DNA of 64,000 bases, from assembly GCF_014905415.1 (NCBI RefSeq), contig NZ_BNEO01000003.1:124001-188000 (forward strand), given 5' to 3'. Both the position numbers and the translations under genes were made by a program. The notes beneath the pieces were generated by a model. It worked only from the letters and a program-made list of their open reading frames with translations, was not told where the DNA came from and ran no database searches. This document shows positions 59,155 to 64,000 of this stretch, piece after piece. The number at the start of each line of letters is the position of its first letter. Within the stretch, counting starts at the first letter, position 1. Source of the stretch: Virgibacillus salexigens (GTDB lineage Bacteria; Bacillota; Bacilli; Bacillales; Amphibacillaceae).

Positions 59155-60435
59155 TTGATAGAAATTGGCCCGTTTATCAAATTACAACGAACGAAGCAAG
59201 AAATGACACAAGGAGACCTAGCAGAAGGCATCGTTTCACTATCCTATTTATCTAAGATTGAAAATAAGAAAACCGAGGCTAGTCCAGAAATCATTCAATT
59301 GTTATGCAATCGTTTAGGAATTGAACTGAGTGACGGTGTAGATAGTAATCTTGAAGAAAAATGTAAGCAATGGTATGAAATGCTTTATGATGTCTATGAT
59401 AAAACTAAAATAATAGCTACATACAAAGAACTACAAGGCATGATGGATAAAAGTCTAAATGATAGCCTATTAATGTTTGAAATTCACAAAATTAGATATT
59501 ATTTAGTACTACGTCAAATAGATAAAGCTCTATCAAAGATAAATGAATTAAATGAAATGGCTAGTTCATTTAATATAACTCAGCACTATTATTGGTGTAA
59601 GTTTAAAGGGAATTATTATTCTCATACAGGTGAGTTTAACCAGGCAATGCACTTATATAAAATCGCTGAGGACAAAATCAACCAAATTGATATTGATGAA
59701 ACAGAGATAGCCGATTTGCACTACACCATTTCCGTTACGAATAGTAAATTAAGAAACACTTTAGAAGTAATTGATTATGCGAATAAAGCAATGGATATTT
59801 TTCAGAAGAACTATAATTTTATTCGTTGCGCTCAATGTCATATACTACTTGGAATTTCGTATCATCGGATTAAAATGTATGATAAAGCGATTAAGAATTA
59901 TAATTTAGCAAAACATCTTGGCGAACTAGAAAAAAATAATCAAGTTATACAATTAACCAATCACAATCTAGGTTATTTGTATTCAACAGTTGGAAATGCA
60001 AAAGAGGCCATTAAATATTATTTATTTGTAGTTGAGGATGAGGAAGAATCTATAAATATAAATGGTAGGCTTACAGCAATTACTTCATTAATACAGGAGT
60101 ATTATAATCTTAAAAATTATGAACGTGCGAGTGAAATGGCAGAAAAGGCAAAGATCATATTAAATAAAGCATATGATAAAGATAATCACTATTATCAACT
60201 TTATTCATACTTAATACAAACATATACGTATGCATTAAATAATGAAGAAGAGAAATTTAAATCGTTTGTAACAGATGAATTTATACCTTACCTAAAACAT
60301 CATGAAGATTATGGAAATCTAGTACTTTATGCTAAGATGCTGGGCAACTATTTTGAGGAAAACGGTAAGTATAAAGAATCTGTTAAATATTATAAACTTG
60401 CAAACTCCACTTATAACGAGTTAATTAACCTGTAA
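59155..60435 (+). CDS. HTH-TPR peptide-responsive regulator (RRNPP, PlcR/NprR-like)
   Basis: A 426-aa protein with an N-terminal Xre helix-turn-helix (about 5-56: IKLQRTKQEMTQGDLAEG, then SYLSKIENKKTEASPEIIQ) and a chain of TPR helices to the end (for example AMHLYKIAEDKI; IRCAQCHILLGISYHRIKMYDKAIKNY; HNLGYLYSTVGNAKEAIKYY). This layout and length are those of PlcR, NprR and related regulators that bind imported peptides in the TPR groove. TTG 59155 is the preferred start, with GGTGGG upstream; GTG 59146 is the alternative. A peptide gene follows 13 bases later. It replaces nothing in the conserved yerH-opuE order, so it looks inserted. Confidence 0.8.
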   Translation: MIEIGPFIKLQRTKQEMTQGDLAEGIVSLSYLSKIENKKTEASPEIIQLLCNRLGIELSDGVDSNLEEKCKQWYEMLYDVYDKTKIIATYKELQGMMDKSLNDSLLMFEIHKIRYYLVLRQIDKALSKINELNEMASSFNITQHYYWCKFKGNYYSHTGEFNQAMHLYKIAEDKINQIDIDETEIADLHYTISVTNSKLRNTLEVIDYANKAMDIFQKNYNFIRCAQCHILLGISYHRIKMYDKAIKNYNLAKHLGELEKNNQVIQLTNHNLGYLYSTVGNAKEAIKYYLFVVEDEEESININGRLTAITSLIQEYYNLKNYERASEMAEKAKIILNKAYDKDNHYYQLYSYLIQTYTYALNNEEEKFKSFVTDEFIPYLKHHEDYGNLVLYAKMLGNYFEENGKYKESVKYYKLANSTYNELINL

Positions 60436-60448
60436 AGGGGGGATAAAC

Positions 60449-60589
60449 ATGAAAAAATTATTTGCTACTTTATCTTTTAGTGCAGTACTAGTTGCAGGTT
60501 TTGTGTTTGTAAGTGACCAATCAACTGATTCAGCAATGAACATGGAACCAGAAGTTTATTCTGTTGAGCTTCCAACTAGTCAGCTTTAA
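60449..60589 (+). CDS. Putative secreted signalling pre-peptide (PapR/NprX-like)
   Basis: A 46-aa ORF with a strong ribosome site (AAAGGGGGG, 7 bases before ATG). It has a signal-peptide-like start (MKKLF and then a hydrophobic ATLSFSAVLVAGFVFV), a short acidic spacer (SDQSTDSAMNMEPEV) and the C-terminus YSVELPTSQL. Size, export signal, position right after an RRNPP regulator and a possible C-terminal active peptide match PapR and NprX precursors; the ELP in the tail recalls the DLP of PapR. No other gene shares the transcript before the terminator. Function is inferred from context. Confidence 0.72.
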   Translation: MKKLFATLSFSAVLVAGFVFVSDQSTDSAMNMEPEVYSVELPTSQL

Positions 60590-60644
60590 TTAATTTCTTT
60601 AAACTGGTTTTAATTTTTTACCCTATTACTATATGATGGAATTT

Positions 60645-60680
60645 CCTGGAATGGCGTGGAACCTGTTCCAGGTTTTTTTT
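60645..60680 (+). terminator. Terminator of the regulator-peptide unit
   Basis: CCTGGAA (60645-60651) pairs with TTCCAGG (60666-60672), followed by eight T. An alternative inner hairpin AACCTG/CAGGTT uses the same 3' arm. Confidence 0.85.
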
Positions 60681-60993
60681 GCTTAAAAGCATTTTTTAGA
60701 AAAAATTTTTTGCATTTATAAATTTGGAGTTTAAGCGAGGTATTCAGAAGGAATAGGACAATATTGTCTTAAATGTGAGACAAATCTGTTTCATGTATGA
60801 AAATCATAATTCATCATAACATATGACTATATATGATTGATTTTTGAAGCGAAATGTTGATGCACCGCTGTTTTGAGCTGTCTCCTGAGCTTGAAAAAAA
60901 GACGAATATATGATTTCATAGTCGATGTGCTTCTTTTAATTGTTAGAATTTCTAACAAAAACGGACCTTATCAGAGAGGGGTTATTTAACTTT
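60681..60993. promoter_or_regulatory. Intergenic region before the opuE unit with two palindromes
   Basis: No coding region seen. It holds a perfect 12-bp palindrome GACAATATTGTC (60757-60768) and a 19-bp palindrome TTGTTAGAATTTCTAACAA (60940-60958) with one central base. The second lies about 35 bases before the small membrane gene and is a good operator candidate. I could not find a convincing sigma-A promoter or the sigma-B motif known before B. subtilis opuE. Confidence 0.5.
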
Positions 60994-61098
60994 ATGGATT
61001 ATGCGATTCAAGGTGCCACCTGGTTTTGGCTATTTGTGCCAATGCCAATTGTACTTTTATTATCGTTTATTACTTTATTTACCGAGAGGAGAAAATAG
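60994..61098 (+). CDS. Small symporter-associated membrane peptide
   Basis: A 34-aa ORF, MDYAIQGATWFWLFVPMPIV then a Leu-rich segment and TERRK, giving one membrane helix with a basic cytoplasmic end. It ends three bases before the symporter start. Short single-helix proteins directly upstream of sodium:solute symporters are recognised as symporter accessory proteins; position and topology fit. The ribosome site GAGAGGGG is 12 bases upstream, rather far. Confidence 0.65.
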   Translation: MDYAIQGATWFWLFVPMPIVLLLSFITLFTERRK

Positions 61099-61101
61099 TA
61101 C

Positions 61102-62622
61102 GTGGATCTTACGACATTAATAACTTTTATAGTATATCTACTAGGGATGTTGGCGATTGGCCTCATCATGTATTATCGAACCAATAATTTATCAGATTAT
61201 GTTCTTGGTGGACGTGATCTTGGTCCAGGCGTAGCTGCATTGAGTGCTGGTGCATCGGATATGAGTGGTTGGCTGTTATTAGGTTTGCCTGGAGCGATTT
61301 ATGCATCTGGTATGTCTGAAGCTTGGATGGGGATCGGGTTAGCTGTAGGTGCTTATTTAAATTGGCAATTTGTAGCTAAGCGATTACGCGTTTATACCGA
61401 GGTATCAAATAATTCCATTACGATCCCAGATTATTTTGAAAATCGGTTTAAAGATAACTCACATATTCTTCGTGTTATATCTGCTATCGTAATTTTGTTA
61501 TTCTTCACTTTTTATACATCTTCAGGAATGGTTGCAGGAGCAAAATTATTTGAGGCTTCATTCGGTCTCCAATACGAAACTGCTCTGTGGATTGGTGCGG
61601 TTGTAGTTGTATCTTATACGTTACTTGGAGGATTTCTAGCGGTTGCATGGACAGACTTTATTCAAGGTATTCTTATGTTCCTTGCACTAATTGTTGTTCC
61701 AATCGTCGCATTAGATCAAATGGGTGGCTGGAATCAAGCGGTACAAGCTGTTGGTGAAATTAATCCTTCCCACCTCAATATGGTTGAAGGTGTTGGAATA
61801 ATGGCAATTATTTCATCACTTGCTTGGGGCTTAGGTTATTTTGGACAGCCACATATTATTGTTCGTTTTATGGCATTACGTTCGGCGAAAGATGTTCCGA
61901 AAGCGAAATTTATTGGAACAGCTTGGATGATTTTAGGACTTTATGGAGCAATCTTTACTGGTTTTGTAGGACTAGCATTTATCAGTACACAAGAAGTACC
62001 GATTCTGTCTGAATTCGGGATTCAAGTAGTTAATGAGAATGGTTTACAAATGTTAGCCGATCCTGAAAAGATATTTATTGCTTTCTCCCAAATACTATTC
62101 CATCCAGTAGTTGCCGGTATCTTACTAGCGGCAATCTTGTCTGCAATTATGAGTACCGTTGATTCACAGTTACTTGTATCATCTTCAGCGGTTGCAGAAG
62201 ATTTCTATAAAGCTATTTTCCGTAAAAAAGCTACTGGTAAAGAGCTTGTTTGGGTTGGACGTATTGCTACAGTGATAATTGCGATTGTTGCTTTAATTAT
62301 TGCAATGAACCCAGATAGCTCTGTATTGGATCTAGTTAGTTATGCATGGGCTGGATTTGGTGCAGCATTTGGACCAATTATCATCTTGTCATTATTCTGG
62401 AAGAGAATCACAAGAAATGGTGCACTAGCGGGTATCATTGTAGGTGCCATTACGGTAATTGTATGGGGAGACTTTCTATCTGGAGGTATCTTTGACCTCT
62501 ACGAAATTGTTCCAGGCTTTATCTTAAATATGATTGTCACCGTTATTGTGAGTCTTATCGATAAACCGAATCCAGATTTAGAAGCTGACTTTGATGAAAC
62601 CGTAGAAAAAATGAAAGAATAA
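61102..62622 (+). CDS. opuE: Sodium/proline symporter (OpuE/PutP type)
   Basis: SSS-family transporter, 506 aa, about 13 membrane helices. Motifs: YVLGGRDLGPGVAALSAGASDMSGWLLLGLPGA with the sodium/substrate site of PutP, FYTSSGMVAGAKLFE, GQPHIIVRFMALRS and ILSAIMSTVDSQLLVSSSAVAEDFY. Proline uptake serves osmoprotection (OpuE) or nutrition (PutP); synteny with B. subtilis, where opuE is next to gatC, favours OpuE. Starts at GTG with AGGAG 10 bases upstream. Confidence 0.9.
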   Translation: MDLTTLITFIVYLLGMLAIGLIMYYRTNNLSDYVLGGRDLGPGVAALSAGASDMSGWLLLGLPGAIYASGMSEAWMGIGLAVGAYLNWQFVAKRLRVYTEVSNNSITIPDYFENRFKDNSHILRVISAIVILLFFTFYTSSGMVAGAKLFEASFGLQYETALWIGAVVVVSYTLLGGFLAVAWTDFIQGILMFLALIVVPIVALDQMGGWNQAVQAVGEINPSHLNMVEGVGIMAIISSLAWGLGYFGQPHIIVRFMALRSAKDVPKAKFIGTAWMILGLYGAIFTGFVGLAFISTQEVPILSEFGIQVVNENGLQMLADPEKIFIAFSQILFHPVVAGILLAAILSAIMSTVDSQLLVSSSAVAEDFYKAIFRKKATGKELVWVGRIATVIIAIVALIIAMNPDSSVLDLVSYAWAGFGAAFGPIIILSLFWKRITRNGALAGIIVGAITVIVWGDFLSGGIFDLYEIVPGFILNMIVTVIVSLIDKPNPDLEADFDETVEKMKE

Positions 62623-62639
62623 AAGCTACAATAGCCATG

Positions 62640-62666
62640 ACCCACCTCGTAAACGGGGTGGGTTTT
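62640..62666 (+). terminator. Terminator after opuE
   Basis: A 10-bp stem ACCCACCTCG/CGGGGTGGGT with one G-U pair and TAAA loop, then TTT. Confidence 0.88.
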
Positions 62667-62836
62667 ATAATGAGATGGATAAATAATACGAAGCTGCTTG
62701 TGGAGAGTTACTCTCGCTTTTCTTTCTTAGTTGATTATTGTTGGGTTAGTCTGCTATTATCAATAGTGTTACCAAAGTTTATGGACAGGCGATAAATGTA
62801 TATAATATAGATGAAATACGTTTGGAGGGAAAGATA

Positions 62837-63127
62837 GTGGCCGATATTTCAAAAGATCAAGTAAAGCACGTTGCTCATTTGGCTCGCTTAGATATAACAG
62901 AAGAAGAAGCGGAAATGTTCACGGATCAATTAAGCTCTATCATTACATATGCGGAACAGCTTAATGAATTAGATACGACGGATGTAGAACCAACAACGCA
63001 TGTATTGGATATTAAAAATGTGCTACGTAAAGATGAGCCAAAAAAATGGATTACACAAGAGGAAGCAATGAAAAATGCTCCTGATCAAAAAGATGGGCAG
63101 TACCGTGTGCCATCTATATTGGAGTAG
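62837..63127 (+). CDS. gatC: Glu-tRNA(Gln)/Asp-tRNA(Asn) amidotransferase subunit C
   Basis: 96-aa subunit stabilising GatA in the GatCAB enzyme that corrects mischarged Glu-tRNA(Gln). Motifs: [39 protein letters not shown] and a C-terminal LRKDEP...[11 protein letters not shown] 62837 is chosen with GGAGGG upstream; a TTG at 62822 is in frame but overlaps that site. A TATAAT at 62801-62806 may be its -10, without a clear -35. Confidence 0.95.
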   Translation: MADISKDQVKHVAHLARLDITEEEAEMFTDQLSSIITYAEQLNELDTTDVEPTTHVLDIKNVLRKDEPKKWITQEEAMKNAPDQKDGQYRVPSILE

Positions 63128-63138
63128 GAGGGAAAAGT

Positions 63139-64000
63139 ATGTCGTTATTTGATTATACGATTAAAGAATTAGAAGCGAAACTACATATTAATGAAATAAC
63201 CGTTCAAGAATTAGTAGAAACTTCATATCAACGAATTAAAGAAGTCGATGGAGATGTTCATGCATTTCTTACATTAAATGAAGAACAAGCTATCGCATAT
63301 GCAAAACAATTAGACGAGTCATCGGAACGAAATAAATCCTTGTTCGGAATGCCTGCAGGGGTCAAAGATAATATTGTTACGAAGGCACTACGTACTACAT
63401 GTGCTAGCCAATTCCTCGATAATTTTAATGATCCATTGTATAACGCAACCGTCGTGGAAAAATTAAACAACGAGCAAGTCGTTACCATCGGAAAATTGAA
63501 TATGGATGAATTCGCTATGGGTTCTTCGAATGAAAACTCAAGCTATGAACCAACTCGAAATCCATGGAATACCGATTATGTACCTGGTGGGTCTAGTGGT
63601 GGTTCAGCTGCTTCGGTAGCTGCTGGGGAAGTATTATTTTCATTAGGTTCTGATACTGGTGGTTCGATCCGTCAGCCAGCTGCATTTTGTGGTGTTGTAG
63701 GATTAAAACCAACATATGGCCGAGTATCACGATTTGGTCTAGTTGCCTTTGCGTCATCCTTAGATCAAATTGGCCCAATTACCCGTAATGTTGAAGATAA
63801 TGCACGTGTATTAGAAGTAATTGCTGGCCACGATCCAATGGATTCAACCAGTGCGGATGTTGAAGTTCCAGCCTATACGGAAGCTCTAACAGGTGACGTA
63901 AGAGGACTTAAAATTGCCGTACCAAAAGAATATTTGGCTGAAGGTGTAGACCCTGAAGTTAAACAATCCGTGTTAGAAGCGTTAAAAGTTTATGAATCGT
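63139..64000 (+). CDS. gatA: Glu-tRNA(Gln) amidotransferase subunit A (partial, runs off the end)
   Basis: First 287 residues of the glutaminase subunit. Amidase-signature triad: Lys in [17 protein letters not shown] and the nucleophile Ser of [15 protein letters not shown]. GatA-specific [19 protein letters not shown] and [24 protein letters not shown] are present. Starts 12 bases after gatC with GGAGGG; the last about 200 residues and gatB should lie beyond the window. Confidence 0.96.
   Translation, partial: MSLFDYTIKELEAKLHINEITVQELVETSYQRIKEVDGDVHAFLTLNEEQAIAYAKQLDESSERNKSLFGMPAGVKDNIVTKALRTTCASQFLDNFNDPLYNATVVEKLNNEQVVTIGKLNMDEFAMGSSNENSSYEPTRNPWNTDYVPGGSSGGSAASVAAGEVLFSLGSDTGGSIRQPAAFCGVVGLKPTYGRVSRFGLVAFASSLDQIGPITRNVEDNARVLEVIAGHDPMDSTSADVEVPAYTEALTGDVRGLKIAVPKEYLAEGVDPEVKQSVLEALKVYES

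Noticed and set aside
60681-60993. Sigma-B promoter for opuE
   Set aside because: Searched for GTTTAA with GGGTAT at 12-15 bases; the only GTTTAA (60729-60734) is followed by GAGGTAT far too close.

Overview
The window is a low-GC Firmicute chromosome segment, most likely from Oceanobacillus or a close halotolerant Bacillaceae. The evidence is the gene order, which follows the Bacillus subtilis stretch yeaC-yeaD-yebA-guaA-pbuG-yebE-purEKBCSQLFMNHD-yerABC-pcrB-pcrA-ligA-yerH-opuE-gatCA almost gene for gene, the A/T-rich sigma-A promoters, strong GGAGG ribosome sites, frequent TTG/GTG starts and a spore germination receptor operon. No rRNA, tRNA or CRISPR array was seen.

Layout. 1-6.2 kb: tail of a methyl-accepting chemotaxis protein, then a reverse-strand appDFABC-type oligopeptide ABC transporter operon. 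6.3-7.8 kb: a small membrane protein and a DUF3231 protein. 7.95-12.0 kb: a GerA-family germinant receptor operon (A, B, C and a fourth small membrane gene). 12.0-15.4 kb: an amidase and an AbgT-family transporter. 15.4-15.7 kb: a transposase remnant. 15.7-23.8 kb: an accessory catabolic island with a class III aminotransferase, an ectoine-hydrolase-like M24 protein, a D-2-hydroxyacid dehydrogenase, a GntR/FCD regulator, a EutB-like dehydratase, a D-amino acid aminotransferase and an alanine racemase. TGTCGACA-type operator candidates lie at two of its promoters. 24.0-28.5 kb: MoxR ATPase, DUF58 and transglutaminase genes. 28.5-48.9 kb: purine metabolism, with three separate guanine-type riboswitches (guaA, pbuG, purE), PurBox pairs before pbuG and purE, and the complete 12-gene IMP pathway operon; between pbuG and purE lie an MFS transporter, msrA, a MOSC protein lacking its usual cysteine, an Hsp20-like gene and yebE. 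49.2-58.8 kb: yerA, yerB, yerC, pcrB, pcrA, ligA and a CamS-type lipoprotein. 59.1-60.6 kb: a HTH-TPR regulator followed at once by a 46-residue secreted peptide, looking like a PlcR/PapR- or NprR/NprX-type quorum-sensing cassette inserted between conserved genes. 61-64 kb: a 34-residue membrane peptide plus an OpuE/PutP symporter, then gatC and the first part of gatA.

The two most interesting parts are the accessory island at 15.7-23.8 kb, which joins parts of ectoine/hydroxyectoine breakdown to a D-alanine cycle, and the putative peptide-regulator pair at 59.1-60.6 kb. Functions are assigned by reading translated motifs from memory of the families; no alignment or database search was run.
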